Shown: piece by piece, positions 1 through 14,860 of the stretch | Layout: each line of letters begins with the position of its first letter | How positions within the stretch are numbered: position 1 is the stretch's first letter | Notes under the pieces: model-generated | The model's database searches: none | What the model saw: only the letters and a program-made list of their open reading frames with translations | What the model was told of the DNA's origin: nothing | Assembly (NCBI GenBank): GCA_035582835.1 | Contig: JAYKAV010001000.1 | Location: forward strand, 2,353,270-2,417,269 | Source: Phoebastria nigripes | Lineage: Eukaryota; Chordata; Aves; Procellariiformes; Diomedeidae | Length of the DNA: 64,000 nucleotides | Direction: 5' to 3' | Program-made: the position numbers and the translations under genes

Positions 1-3000
1 CCCAGAGCCACCAAAGCACAGATGTGTGTAAGAATAAGGGAAGAGTTGTACTGATTCAAGCCAATGTCCATGTAGTCTCTGAGAGTGGTCAATAGCAGAT
101 GCCTAGGGAAGAGTGAAAGGACAGAATAATCATACAGTGATTCTTCAGCCTACTAATCTCCCAGTCTCCAGCAATCTGTAGTTCAGGGACCTTATGAACC
201 AGGTATGGGTGTCCTTCTGTTTTATTTTTATACTTTGTCATGACTCACACAGCTAAAATACAGTTTATTCTTACCTATTTTGTGAGGACAAGCTTAGGTC
301 TTGTCAGGATTGAGCCACAAATGTGTCACCCATGATCATATGGTCACATCAAAGCATGTCTCTCTCATCTGACAGGCCTGAAATAACATTTTCACAAGAA
401 CTGCACTGATTTGAGTCAAACAGCACACATGCACAGTAAAGATGACAGCAGAGTTAGACTGGTTTTTGCTAGAGTTAATCTAACGGGCCCAATTAAAAAT
501 ATTACTAAAGTCACCTGGCAAATATTGTGGACTACAAAATGAGATATAATCCATTTAATGGACACTTACTTCGGCTGCTGCTCTATGGAGCCCTATACAT
601 GACATCTTTGCTGCTACTGTTACTGAAGTTTAAAGCTAACTCGAGTATACATATCTGGGCTACAAAGGCACCACAATTTTGATGTGTTGATGTGGGCTAA
701 ATCTCACTTTCTTAAGCAATATAGGCACTCACAGGTGTAAATGTTTCATTGAGAGTCACTGGGACTGGGACATGTGGGCAGTCTACAAAATTTTTGTTCA
801 TACCACCACTCCACATTTTCCAGTTTCCTTAGATGCTACATATTGTTTTACTGAAGCTGTCCTACTTATTTGTTAAAGTAAGCAGAAACAGTGCTTGTAT
901 ATACTTAGAAGTTTGACAAATAGCTAAATATTTCCTCTATTAACGTCGCCATTGGTAGAGTCACTTTTAAGTCAAAATATATGGAACTTCAGAAAGCAGA
1001 AATGTATTTAGCCTGTTAATACACCTTTTTTTTTTTTCAAATTCTCTCCCTCAATTAATAAAGCTGATACTGAAAATCTTTATACAACATATGTTATTCT
1101 AACTTGTACTGCATACAATATATGTCACAAACAACAATGCAATTAAGTCTCACTTCTTTGTAGTGGCATTTAGGGACTATTTGGATTAAATAGAAATTTC
1201 CTAATCACCACTTCAGTGAAAAGATTTACCCGCTGTTTTGACATGGTAGAGCATATCCCAAAGTATCTGGATCCTCACTTACTAGATTTACACAGCAATG
1301 TCTTGGGTAAGCAATCACAATACACAGACATCTGTTATCTTTCTTATTCAGACAACTCCAGAGGGAAATATTATTATATGGCGAGATTTTCAAAGGTAGA
1401 AAGGGAGTGAAGTATTCAGTTAATACTGATTTTCAGTCAGATGTCTAACTGCCCTTTGTAGCTTCAGAAATTGTCTCATACATATGGTATTTCACAAAAC
1501 AATGAAACATCCTCATCTAAGACACCGACCATTCTGGCCAGTATCAAAAAAGATAACAGATACATGAGGGGGTTCAACAGTGTAATGACAGGATCAAGGA
1601 CAGAGGTAAAAAAAGAAATAAGGGGATGACTGGGAATTTGTCTTCAAAAGGAAGGAAATATAGGCTAACATGACAAAGATTTTAAAGTAACGTGGAATGT
1701 AACTCAGACACTGCTTTCTACTCTTTCCTTTAAACAAAAACATTGTCTTACCCAATGAAATGGAAAGGCAACATACCTAAATGTCCCACAGGCCATATTT
1801 CTTCCAGGCATTTTTTCCACAATAGTGAATTGATCAATACTTACCCCTGACAGTGAGAAATTGGAACCAAAGACAGTACCATTATTTCATGGAAGTAAAT
1901 ACATCATTATTTATTTTTAGTACCACTGTAGCAACCACACGTTAGGATTTCAATAATCAAGGAGCTTCAATTTTCTATACCTTTTTGTATCCTGTCCCCA
2001 AAACTTTACACCCTACAGACACATCTTTAATACCATATCTGTAAACATACCCAACATTGCTTTAAACTGGTTAGTTTGAAAGCAGATAATCTGCCAGCAC
2101 AAAGCACAGTACTAGTTATCCATGAAAATATTTACCCTGAACCTCAGCAGGTGCTACAACTTCCCCTAAGTTCTGTGACGGAATTAATGCCCCAGGCCAG
2201 CCAATTTGGACATATCCACACCACACCAAAGCCTCTCCCTATTAGTCATTATAATAATCAATAACAACTGTATAACACTACTTTATGCCTTATCATATTT
2301 TTGTAGTTATTACAAGAGAGCTTTTAGCAGAATTCTAAAAATCAAAGGAGGAAAATTTCTAGATGTTTATGGGGCATACATATCTCCTAATCACAAGGCA
2401 GCTTGGAAGAAATCATAAAGGTTACATTAGATTTACCTAATCTCTTTCTTTTATGAAATAACAAGTTTGGTTGATGAAGATGGGAGGTACTGACATAATG
2501 CACTTCCATTGCTGTAAGATCTTTGATGAATAACTGCTCTTAATTTCAATTAATAATTAGTAAGAAAAAAACAGGCAAACATAAATTAATTAAAAACTGA
2601 ATCATTATTAAGACAAGATGAATCTGTGGTCAGTGGTGTTTCATGTTTTCAACAGTGACAAAGAAGAAAATATGTAAATATTGATAAAGTTTGTAGGTAA
2701 CGATTGATGGAGAACTGAATCATAGGAAGAACAGGTCATTTATATCCAATTAAAGAACAGATATAAAGAAAGCCAAATGTGAGATCATCTATCTGTGAAC
2801 AAATACAGGTGGTCATATTTATAGGATGATGTATTCTGGAAAGCAGTAACTCTGAAAAGAACCTTAGGGTCATAACAGGTAGCAGATAACCCAACAAGCA
2901 TGGGCTCCCTGTGTCATGCTGTGGCTACAAGAGCTACTGAGAGAGCTCTTCTGGTGCACAAGCAAGGAAAAATGGGATAGGCTCATTTATTTTTTAGATC

Positions 3001-6000
3001 ACTACCGGAATACAGATCTTAAGGACCTCCTTTTCAAAAGGATTAAATACTGACACACTTGTCTCTTTTTTTTCCTCCAGAGGACAGCTAGACAGTCTAG
3101 CTATAAGAGTCCTTATTTTGAAGCAAGCAAATGAAAAATCCGTATAAAAGAACAACAGTACTTACAAGAGAAATACGTGTGATTGCATGCTTAAAAGCAT
3201 TGTGGAATTCTGTCTTTTTGGCTATTTCTTAAAAACAAAGAAACAAACATGCTTCTACAAGTAAAATTAGTAAAGCGGAAGTTAGGATAAGCTTTCTTTA
3301 AATAAGAGCAAAACAATTGAACCAACTTATTTTTCACATCTTCAATGCAGACCAAGAAGTGTAACAGTTTGCCAGGAGGTCACAGAACACCTGATATACT
3401 CATCTGTATAGAATACTGTTGGGCAGGGTGATTACTTCTATATACAGATCTAGAGGGTTCCCTGTTGTCAGGCAGATTGTTGTTGAGAATTTTAGGATGC
3501 TTAGAGTAGTTAATTAAAGAGAAGCGCTGGGAGCATTGCGAGGCTATAAATTCCTCCCTCATAGCTTATGGGGCTCAGTGCTGGAACTTTCCATATGTCT
3601 GTTTTTAACTGGCATAAACTTGTTTTGACCTTAATCAGCATTTTAGACTAACATTACACAGGGAGGAGAGAGAGAGAAAAGGAAGGGAGAAGTTGTTAGT
3701 CGAAGAGGCTTGCTTTAAGATGTATATAATGGGAAGATCAGCACTCCTGATTTATCCACTGGTATGTTAAAAGATTCAAAGCAAAGACAACATAGCATTT
3801 TATAATCTAACTGTTCCACAACAACATAAATTAATACACATTTTGCAATCAAATCAGCAAGCACTTGAAGAACAGGTTTGTTGTATCTGTAGGTATCAAG
3901 TATCATAAAACACATAAATTAACGAGTCTGTAGATTATTAAATGACAGTTGAGATGCCAGCTTTCCTTTTTTTATCATGGAAGATATTCCCAGGATCTGT
4001 GACATCTGTGGTGGCTAATCCCCCATAGAGAAACTGACATTAAAAGGAATTCACACTGTGGTAAAGCCATACACCATTACAATGTCAGCTATGGGTTTCC
4101 AAAGCTCTCCTGGATTCTAGGATGTGGAGCAGAACATGAGTGAAAAATGACAAGGTTGTTTTCCATATTTGCATTGCAAACAATAGCTTTATAAAGCTTT
4201 GAACTACTTCACTGTGGTGAAGATTTTGAACATCTTTCACAGGAAAAAAAAAGATTTCTATATGCCACTGTTCTTATCTGGTATCCTGAATGCCTTGCAT
4301 CTTTCAAGAAATATTTCCTTCCAATTGCTACCCACACCATTTTCAGCATGAAATTAAACATAATTTTTTAAATTTGGTAAAATGGGAAGATATCACTGTG
4401 AAATATCACTGCAATCTCTCCAAACAAATTGTGTAGTTGACAAATTTATACATTATTCACAACAACTTTTCAGAGAAAATATCACTAAGAACAAGGAATG
4501 AACAAGTCTACCTCCTACACCACTTCATCCCAGGTAGTTAAGAAGTATGGTCTTGCTTCCATTCCAAAGTCATGCTCTGCTGGTCTTCCATTCCTGACCT
4601 CATTCCTGTTCTTGCTTCCTCTCATAAAACCCTCCAGTTTAACCACTTCTTTCATTCCATTTCTGATAATGACAGTATCATGATTTTTCTTTTTCTATCT
4701 TGTGCTTTTGGGTTGCAAATCTTATATCTCCATATTGCCTCATTCTGACTTCATCAGATCCTTGCTGCACTGTAAGCCTTCCAGTACAAACTAGCTCAAA
4801 GAGTGACTCTTCCTTTAGGATAGAAGGTTCATGTCATTCAATGATTCCATCATCATTCTCCCAGAAATACAATCTATATAATCAATGTAGTTCAAACTAT
4901 TTTTCACTATCACAGGACCAAAGAGAAGAAACCCAGAAACTAGCAGATCACTTGATAAAAGACCACTGTTTCAAACTGCAATTTCATTTGTCATTTCTTC
5001 ACATCAGCTGTAAACAGCCACCTGCTTGTAAGTAGCTGGGGTAGCAGTTGTAAACAAGCAACTACATGGGACAGACACTGTGAAGAAAACAGGCAAGCAC
5101 CCCAGAACATACTGTGTCAGTAAAAACAGAACTGCTAAGGAACCCAACTGAATTTGCATTCAACATTTGCCTCTGCTAGAAAGATTTCAAATAGGAAGCT
5201 ATTTCTGCTCCATTACTTTTAGAAATAAAACTCCTAAAAGGGACATGACCTTTAAACATCTCATACAAGGAACTGTAGGGCTCAAGCTCATTTACAACCC
5301 AGGACTAAGTCTTTATAGTGGTATGGCAGTAACTCCACACATAAAAACATCCAAAATACTTCATTTCTGAAGCATTAATCATACTTTCCACTAGCCTTGA
5401 AACACAGCATTCTTTCATCCAAAATAGCATCCCCAAACTAACACTACATATTTTTACTTTGCTGCTATGATGAGAATAGCAATTACTGACTATGCACATA
5501 GTTTCCACTTATTTAGTCAAAATTACTCGCTCTTTTAAAAAAGAGCATTTTATACTAGCTTATATGATAGTAAAGATATAAATGAGAACTTTCTATAGCA
5601 TAATATTTACTTCTCATATAAGTTAAATCACCCATTATGTTTATCCGAATTGCAACACTGTCCTATCATTATATATTCATATCATTAGACCTTCATCTTT
5701 CCTTCAGTACGTCAAATAATCTTTCAATGAGTGCTTCACCATGCCCTGTATAATATCTAGGATAAAAGCATAATTAATTAGCACTAGGGAGAGAGAAGAA
5801 ACGTCAACAAAAAGCCCAAAATAATTAAATAATTAAAATAAAGGTTCAAGTTACATCAGAAGAATCACATTTAAAGAAAGGCTGACATTTGTCATTCTAA
5901 AAGAATATAAACAATGTAAATAAAACACTGACACAATTTTTTTCCCCCCATAATCATCTAAGAAAGGAGACACCTAGTCATTGGGTGGTAAACACTGTAA

Positions 6001-9000
6001 CAACATCAGAATCACAGCTCAATCCTAGCAATCTCTTTTTTTCTGTATTCCCAGATACTCTCTACTTCAACAATATTCTGTCCCATTACCCTGAACTCTT
6101 TAAGCCGTACAAACACAAAATGAACATATTCAATGCTTCTCAGAAATACTAGATCTGTTGAGCACAGTGACAGTCACAGTGAATCAGTAGTCCCCGAAAG
6201 CACCTGTCTTACTGCACATAAACACAACAGCAACCCCGTGCAGCACTACAGGTTCTATCTACTCTTTGTGTTTCATTTATTTTTAATCCAGGCACATAAT
6301 AGATCACACAAGTACAAATCTATGAACAAATGAAACTGCGAGATGGAAAATTTTCCTAAGTTTTAAAAGCTTTAGCTTTCTAACGGGAGCTGATGTAAAT
6401 CACATTTTAAGTCACTGAAAATATGGTTAGGTAAAGGTACAGGAAAATATTCTGAGCCATAACATCACCAAAATATAAAAAGTAGCTCCATTCTGGTTTG
6501 TATTTAGATGGCAAGATATTTTGGATAAGGACCATCTTTCTGTAGGTAGCTATAACACCTAGCACAATGAAGCCTTGACCTCTTTAGCAACAAAGCAGCT
6601 GCCAGAGTACGTATCAGACAGACAATCTTTTAATGTATTATATTCTAATGTTAATCAAAACAAAAAATTAGGTCTAAGGCTATCAAAATCCATAAAAAAG
6701 CAGTAACAGTTGTCACATGAACATGAAATTCAACAAGCTGCTAATATCTGTCTGACAATCACAAAGCATAAGAAATTGTTTATTCTAGACGATGGTGGCA
6801 ATGTTTTCTCTGTGTGATCAATATGGATCCACAAAGTAGATTCTCCCTACTGTTAAGCAAATGTGTATCTGATTGTGGAACTAAGACAATGAAATACGGA
6901 ACTTCAGTTCCACATAGAAGCAGTAGTTGCTATATTATCAAATCTGAAATCATGTCAGATATCCTTGCATTTATATCCAAATCTCAAGTCTATGCAGTAT
7001 TGCTGGAAAACCAGTGCTGACCTAAATGCTGAATAATATGCTCAAATAAAATGAGTCAAAAAAGAGGTAGCACAACACTGACATTCCAAGTGGTATAAGC
7101 TGTACACAAAAGCCTTCTAGTTGTCTGCCCAAGGTCTTTAGGTGCATGAAATAGGAATGCATTCAAGCTCTTCAATGGCTTAATGGCTAAAATGTTATAC
7201 TGAAGATCAGGCAGCTCTCTAGGAATGGGGTTTTGACCTACTGGCAGTCTTCTAAATCGCCTTCAGCCTAGCAGGTACAGTAGCCACGTGCCATTATGAG
7301 AGCAGCTTAACGGCCATTTTTTCATGGTAACAGCTGAACAAGGCAGCCACCATTCGCAACACAGTTTCTGCAACCCTAAAGTTCTAGAAGTTGAGCCAGG
7401 TGGACTGAGGTTTTCCTCACGTTTGAATGCTAAAATCAGCCTGAAGATTTTTGGCAGAGTCACATGCAACTATATAAAGGCAACTTGAGGCAGCCAGAGG
7501 CAAAAAAAAAAGTAGGCAGCAGGAAAGTCAAGGACACAGGAAGAAAGGCATGGTAATACATCCCTGAGAGAAAGCTGAGAGAGAAAGCAAGAGAGCAAGT
7601 GCACTTTCTAAAACAAAGGGCTAAGAACTATAAGCCAAGAAATTCTTTGCTGCCATTTGATCCCAACCATGTTTAGATAAGCAGTACTATATGTATTGTC
7701 TGTGAATAAGAAACTTTTATGTGTCTTTCCACATAAAAATTTCTTAACAGAAACAACCTGTAAAACTCTAAACAACAAATAATAAAGCTCTTATGCTATT
7801 AATATCCTGCATTTATGAAGTACCAGTTGTCATCAAGAATACTCAGTGTACCAGTGACTCCCAGAGAAACAGACCCATCATAAAACGTTCAGCAAGTGGC
7901 TGCGTCATTAGTAAACGACAGTGAAACACAAATCTACATTTGGCTAAAAATAAATAGGGAAGAAAGAACACAACCAAATTTGCTATGGACACCAGAAATT
8001 CCTACATCTCTGTTTTCTCAGGAAGATGTTCTTCCTAAGCACCCATGTAAATGGCCAACAATCTACATGTTCTAATATATTTAGAGAATTTATTAAAAAA
8101 AAGCAATGTGATTCNTCATTGCACCTGCAGTAGATGTAACACAGAATTCACACTGAGAGGTCACTTTAGCATTTTCCTTCAGGAAAATTCTATTATCCAA
8201 AAGATATAATACACTCACTCTAATAATTCAGATATTTTAGGGACTACTCACTAGCAGTGGAACTACCCAGAACTCCCCCTTCCATGCAAACACTGCCCAA
8301 CCTTCCCTCCTGTGCCTTTAGGTTACATTGAGCCCTAACCAATGGCCTCATCAGAAAAATCCTTGTTTGGTGGACATCCTTATAGCCTCTGCATCATGCA
8401 ATGCTTGGAGTGTCTGGAACTGTTCTTGTAAACTGCAGTGTTATCTTGCATTTAGTTAAACTGTGCGAGTCTTCTATATTCTTAGGGAACCATATTCCCC
8501 TGGTCAAATAAACAAGATCCATGACTTCTAGTTACACTGACTAGCAGGGTTCTACATAAGCAGTCCCCATTAATAAATATCCTTCCGCCCAAAAGATAAT
8601 CAGCGGGACCAACCTGAGAAGGAAGGCTGATGTTATTCAAAAGCATTAACTAGAATCTGTGCTAAAATTAAAAAGGAACACAACAACCCAGAGGTCCAAT
8701 ATAGTTGCCAACATTTTTCCCTTTCGTGTGTCCTCTAGAGGAGGAATCAAAACTGAACTGTAACCAGGAAACCAACATAATAGCATGAACTGAAGTTTCT
8801 TTCATCTAAAATGACCCAAAATGCCCTCCTGGAAAAAAAAAAACCACTTACACTTTAGGTTGCAAGTCATCATACTCTTATAGTTTCAGAACATTTCCAA
8901 TCCTAGCCACCTGGAAAAAAAAAAAAAAAAAAAAAGGGCAAAAACAAAGCTTGCCTTCCCACACTACTGCTAAATTTCTGGGTTAAAAAACCATGCAAAT

Positions 9001-12000
9001 CTAATGCAATGAAGAAATGTGATGAAAATAAAATTAATGTACTTATGTACATTTGAGGATTTGGAAGAATCCCCCTTTCTTTTGAACATATAAAATGAAA
9101 AGATCCACAACACCCAGAAGGCTGTGAATAATTATTTTTACTAACAGGACTGCCAGAAATTTTTAAACACTTACTAAGCACAAGATTTCAAGATTAAAAA
9201 AAATTAACTTTTAAGTTTTTTTCCCCAGATTCCTTTCCTCAAAAGACTTCACATAAAGAACTTACTTCAATTTTCCCCCTCTATTAAAAATAAATGACAT
9301 TAATAAAGCCAAAGAGAAGGCATTTCTAGTCATCTAAATTCTGCAAGGAAGCCTATTTATGCAGATGGATGTGGTAGTGAACAGTACAAATCATTCAGAA
9401 GTGTGGCTGCAGCGCTTCAGTTTTGGCCTTCCTTGTGAAGTAAACAATAAGCTTGATTCTGCTCTGTTGACTTACTGATTGCATAGGTGTCACTCAACGG
9501 CATATTTTCACAGCTGATACAAAATACATGTTCATCTTATTTCTTGTGAACTTTCAGTAGCTGAAGCTCTGCATCAGTCAGTGGCAAACGAAGGCTATGG
9601 AACAGAACTCAGAATTATTTATAATGAAAGCCAACAGAGAGCTCAAATTCTTCTGTTGTTTGCACTGAAGTAATCCTAAAGTAACTTGATTTCTAGAACA
9701 AAATTGAGTTTTGAATGAATTTTGGCTAAAATACTCCAGGAGTTGTACTAACAAATAACTGTAAAATAGTCTTATTTCCCCTTGTGGGCTAAGCTAAACT
9801 CTTCCAAGGAGGCAGCATTTAACTGGTTATGAACTATAGCATTCCTGAGAAGAAACAGTGGTCCTGTCTATTTTGCTCTTCTCTCTTGCTGGTCAGCAAA
9901 TATTACTATTAACTTCTGATGTCTAGAACATGTCCATGTGGGCTGTGAAATCCCCAACTACCAAGCCTGACATGAGAATTCAAGTATTTTTAACCTTTGT
10001 AAAATCTGCTCTAAGTTCTCTTACATGGTAGTCAAGATGGTGGTATTACAAAAACAGAAGCTCATCCTGGCTGCAAAGTGCCTTGAACCTTACATTCACA
10101 GAATAAGCTTTCTTGGTTTAAGGAAAATAACATAAAGGCAACGGTCAATGCATGTTACAATCTGTTTCTAATACAAAGTGGCTTGAATTCTGTTAACAGA
10201 GCCTATCAGAAGTCTGACTTTATTTCAAGGTGTGAAGAATCATGCATTTAACTGAAAAGTTTATTATTTAATTAGCTGCCTGTTGGCTAAGAGAAGTCAT
10301 CACATTTACACCCTTACTCCCCAATTTAGCTGAATTAGACAGGAGAACACCCTGGCCCGGTTAAGCCATATGCTTTTTTCCTTTGGTTATAAATGTAAAG
10401 GCTCCAGATATCTAGCTGGTTTATACAGCAAAACATGCAGAACTTTGACAGTGAATAGCTGCCAAAGAATTAAAGCAAAAAATGTTGTCTGTAGTCAAGA
10501 ATAGCCCATGCAACTCCTTCACTATAAAATGAAACGTACTTGAAGGACATTCAAGTCAACTATTCACCTGTGTAAACCAGGTGAAAATATCGGCACTGTC
10601 ATCTGGATTTCAATTCCAAATTTACCCTAGAAAAACCACCACTCTGTTTTTTTTAAATCAGTTTGTGAAGGTGTATAAATAAGCATCCTTGATAGAATGA
10701 TATAGTTCTAATGAAAGTCTGAAATAGCCTGGGGAGACTGCTAAATATGTCACTGTGCTAAAGAAGTGCTGTATTTTTGTGAAATGCTTTAGCACTACAG
10801 AGATATTGACAGGACCACGAGAGCCTAAGGTAAATAAATATTGTCTCCCTTTCTCAAAAGCTGTTTGCTTCATGTTATCTTCATCCTTAATAAAAGCTCA
10901 GACTCACTTTATGCATTACACCTTTTTTCACAAAATAATGCTTATTTTAATCACTTCAGTGGAATACACCATGACACCTCCAGGCAGGTCAGAAGGTGTT
11001 TAGGCACGGTTCAGTCAGGCATCAACAAGCAGCTGTAGAACATCTGCATGTTAGTTTTAAAGACCAGAGCCATACATAATCTTTACATATCCAAAGAACA
11101 GGATAAACCAAGAAATGGTGATTTATGTATCTAGCATTTTTCTTCTGTAGCCCTCCTGAACACAGTATTTGCCTAAGTGGGAAATGTAGTAAAAGCAGAA
11201 AATAATTTTAAAACAACTAGAATAAAGCTATTCTACTTCACATCCTTCAGTTTTAAGCAGATATTATAATTTCACAGAACAGGCTGTTACTTTTTATTTA
11301 TATTTAGTGTTAGAAGTCTTTCAAGATCATGTACTGAGCAACAATCTAAAATAAATTAATATACTCAGCAAGAGATGACAGAAAGCAAAAATAGTGAAGA
11401 GGAAACATGATGTAACACTAGTTACAAAATAAAGAGTTCATGAGATTAGAGGGAGAAAAAAATCAGTGTAACTAAAGGTTTATGTGAGATTTGGGGTCAG
11501 ACTATACCTCTCCTTGAACTGTCTTTTCTTGACAGACCTGTGGCCCCACTATATAATGTGTGCTTAAGCCAACCAACCTCTGTAATTGGAGATGCTCTAG
11601 TCCACCCTGGCTCTCTATCCATGCTGGGCCTCTGTCCCTTAGCTCTGACCATAAGTCCTCATTCCACCACTCCTTGACAAAGTTGATTAAATATGGAGCA
11701 TCTTAATGGACTACTGCATAAACACTAACTTCATTTTTATTGTATAGCATACAAAAATATCAATTAAAATACCTAAACAGTATTTACATATGTAGAAAAC
11801 ATCATTAAATATTCCAGTACATGGAAACCATTAAGAATTCCGTGTAAGAAATCTCTAAAATAGCACAGCAAAATTGCACACCCTCCTTTCTCCTCCTGCC
11901 CCAAGAAAATAAAAGCAAACATCATAGCCAACGTTGCATGTACGATCCTACTTTTGAATTCTGAACCCTGACTCTTAAAGTCACACTTAACTGCTATCTT

Positions 12001-13807
12001 GAGCTGGGGGTAGAGGACCTAAATTAAATATTATTAGTTTTGTCTGCACTCCTTCACTGTTTATCCCCAAAGCAGCATGCCAGTTTGTAGTTGACCATCA
12101 GGGGATGAGGTAGTAAGCTGTTAAAATAGAAGCTGTTGTAAATCTTAGGTAGAGTGGCTCCTACTGTTACTATGGTGATACAGCAAAATAAAGATGTGAA
12201 CTGCAACACAGACCAACAACAAATTCTGCAGAGACTACAGGTTAATAGTGCCCACATCATTTCTGTCTTCATTGCTGCCTTAGTTAGATGTACCAATACA
12301 GGACATAAACACAACTTCATTTTGGTACAGATATTTACAGATACTTAATATCGCTTCAACTTTTGTCATGTAGGTGTACTCATGCCAAGTGCAAAGTTAC
12401 TGATTTCTGTTCCTTTTTGGCCATGAGGTTGGCTTAGCAATATACCTCTGGAAAATGTAGTTTCAGTTTTCACCATATTGCTTATTGCTGTACTAGCATT
12501 ATTCCCTTCCCATGTTTTAAATCATGAATTATGTCAGAATAATAATGAATCAAATCAAAACACAGAATGACAGTGTTTACCTGATGTGAACATGCTCTGA
12601 GAGTGAAATTAGACTTGCTAAAATGCACATGCATAAAACTCTCATCGTTTATACACATCACTTAGTATTCTTAAAAATATGTAAGTACATATTATGAATG
12701 AAGTGTAGTTCAGCACAAAATGAAACAACGTTGGACCTGCTAAAAGTTCAGTGTCCAACAAAAATTAGTTTTTACATGTTGTGGGAATACCTCTTGTATC
12801 ATTATTTAAGCCTTAATCGATTTTTTTGCTACTTTGTCTTACTCTCTCTCATCAAGCTTTGGTTGCTGGTTTTCTCACAACTGTAACAGAACTTCACAAT
12901 TTGCAATTATCTGGGAGTTTTTTCCCCTGTTTGCTCCACATACAGGGACATGCTTAACTATAGTCCTTTTTTCTAAGCAATTTCTACTTAAAACCTTGCT
13001 ATTTTCCTCCGTTTCTTCCCTGGATAAAGTAAGCTTGTGAAACAAAATCATTTTAAGCATATTACCTGTCAAGGTTCAGTCGTTGGTATGTAAACATGTA
13101 TTTGTATTCCTATGGTTGCTCAAATGAGTGGTAAATTTAGTCAGGTAGAACTGAGATCCTAGCACTTCCTAACAACCACAATTAGATTGATAAGAATTTG
13201 ATGATCTTGCAGCCTACTGACAAAAACACTAATTTAAATTATAGTCTCATTGATTTTTGTTCCTTCACCCTATTAAAAGCAAGCATATAAATGGGGGGAA
13301 GGAACTGAAGTAATACAAATGATACAGAAACATCTTAAAATGGTATTCATCAGTACTTCAGTTAAATATCCCCCAAACGATCTTCTCATTCACAGTGTTT
13401 TTGATGTTAACATCTTTAACCATTTTGCACATCCAGAATAGATTCTATGACATTTTGACTTCTGTGTGTTGTTAAAAACAGCAACAAGACAAAAAATGTA
13501 TTTTAGTAAGTATTATCATAAAATATTGATTTTATTTTAAACAGAAAAATAAGCAACCTGATTGGTAATCAAAGCATTAAGACTAATAAAAACACTGTAA
13601 ACTTTATCTTATTTTATCCTGCAATTCTTCCAAATAATGTTTGTTTATAAATAAAAATAAGTATCACAATGTGCTAGATAAGAACCTTTTAGGCTGATTA
13701 AATAAACCCAGCAGTATTTTATCTTAAAAAAGCCATCAGACTTGCAAAGAAATACTCATTAGTAATTTGAAAACCATGTTATGCTACACTTGCATTTAAT
13801 AAGGTAA

Positions 13808-13915
13808 CAATTTACATTTATGCAGTACCTTTTATCCCAAAGCAATTTACAACTTACAGCCAGAGATTATCACTTCATCTCCAGTGAAACTTGGCAACTG
13901 TGAAGTGTTGCTCTG
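13808..13915 (-). repeat. MIR/CORE-SINE-like relic (antisense copy)
   Basis: The run CATTTATGCAGTACC, then a segment like CCCAAAGCAATTTACAA, then ATTATC...CATCT..AGTGAAACT..TGTGAAGTG follows the order of blocks in the antisense strand of the ancient amniote MIR-like SINE (CATTTATATAGCACC, CAAAGCGCTTTACAA, TTATCCCCATTTTACAGATGGGGAAACTGAGG, AAGTGACTTGCCC). Matching is from memory and strongly diverged. The strand given is that of the SINE. Confidence 0.45.
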
Positions 13916-14694
13916 TACTATAAAGCAAGAATTCTGGTAGGTAACAATAAATATAAGGTTTCAGTTGAGTGAGTACAACTCTTACATTTATACCTCCAAT
14001 TAAATCAAGCAAAAATGTTAAATTATTTTTCTGAAGTTGCATTGCCCTTTTTATCTAGCATCCACTTGCAAAATGAGAAACAGGTTCTATAAAAAGCAGA
14101 AAAACATTTGCAACACCCCCTTATAGATTATCTGAAACAAACATTTCCAGCAATATTGCTGGTCCAGCAAGGACTCTGAAAGTGCCATCTAACGTATGGT
14201 TAAAACTTCTTCCTGAACTGCTTCCTATGTATATCTTTGGCAACAGTACCTAGGAGTAGCTTGAGATCAGGAGCTACATTTAGAAATACCTCTAACGTTC
14301 AGATATTTCAATAAAGACAAGGTTTAAGAGAAAAAAATAGCTACATCAAGCATTCAAAATGTCACAAGTTAGGCTCTTTCCACTAGTATAATCATATTAC
14401 CTTAAAACAAATATAAGTAAGTTGTGTATTTCCATTTTCTGTTAATTTACTCTCTGGAATACACATTTTCAACTTTCACCCTGCATCAACAAAGATGAAA
14501 AATTGCTCCTTTAAAAAAAAAAACAACCCAACAAAAAACATTGAAGGCAAGAAGTTATATGACTCAATGTACTATGGTTTTAGGGCAAAAATACTGGCTA
14601 GCTTGCTATAAGGTTAGACAAAATCAGTTTTGGTTTTCCAAGAAAATTTGGCATGAGGGTAACTATGACTGAAATTCATGCTTTTCTATATGGA

Positions 14695-14860
14695 AAAACA
14701 AGGGCATGTGAATGAAATGAAGGACAGAAAATTTAAAACACTGATAAAAGAAAACACCTTCTTGCCCAATCAGTCTGTGGAATCACCTGCCATAAGGCAG
14801 GGTGAAAAACAAAACATGAGCTTAAAACTTCAAATAATATTGGATCATTCCATCCTCAGC
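14695..14860 (+). repeat. Old CR1-family LINE 3' fragment
   Basis: The stretch reads in order AAATTTAAAACACTGATAAA, CTTCTTGCCCAATCAGTCTG, TGGAATCACCTGCCATAAGG, then AGCTTAAAACTTCAAATAAT and ATTGGATCATT. This is the block order of the 3' part of ancient CR1/L3-type LINEs in reptiles and mammals (AAATTTAAAACTGATAAAAG, TTCTTCACACAGCGCATAAT, GTCTGTGGAACTCATTGCCA, GGATTCAAAAAAGGATTGGA). It is heavily decayed. The open frame at 14678-14923 is explained by it and is not a gene. Identification is by remembered consensus, not by a search. Confidence 0.6.
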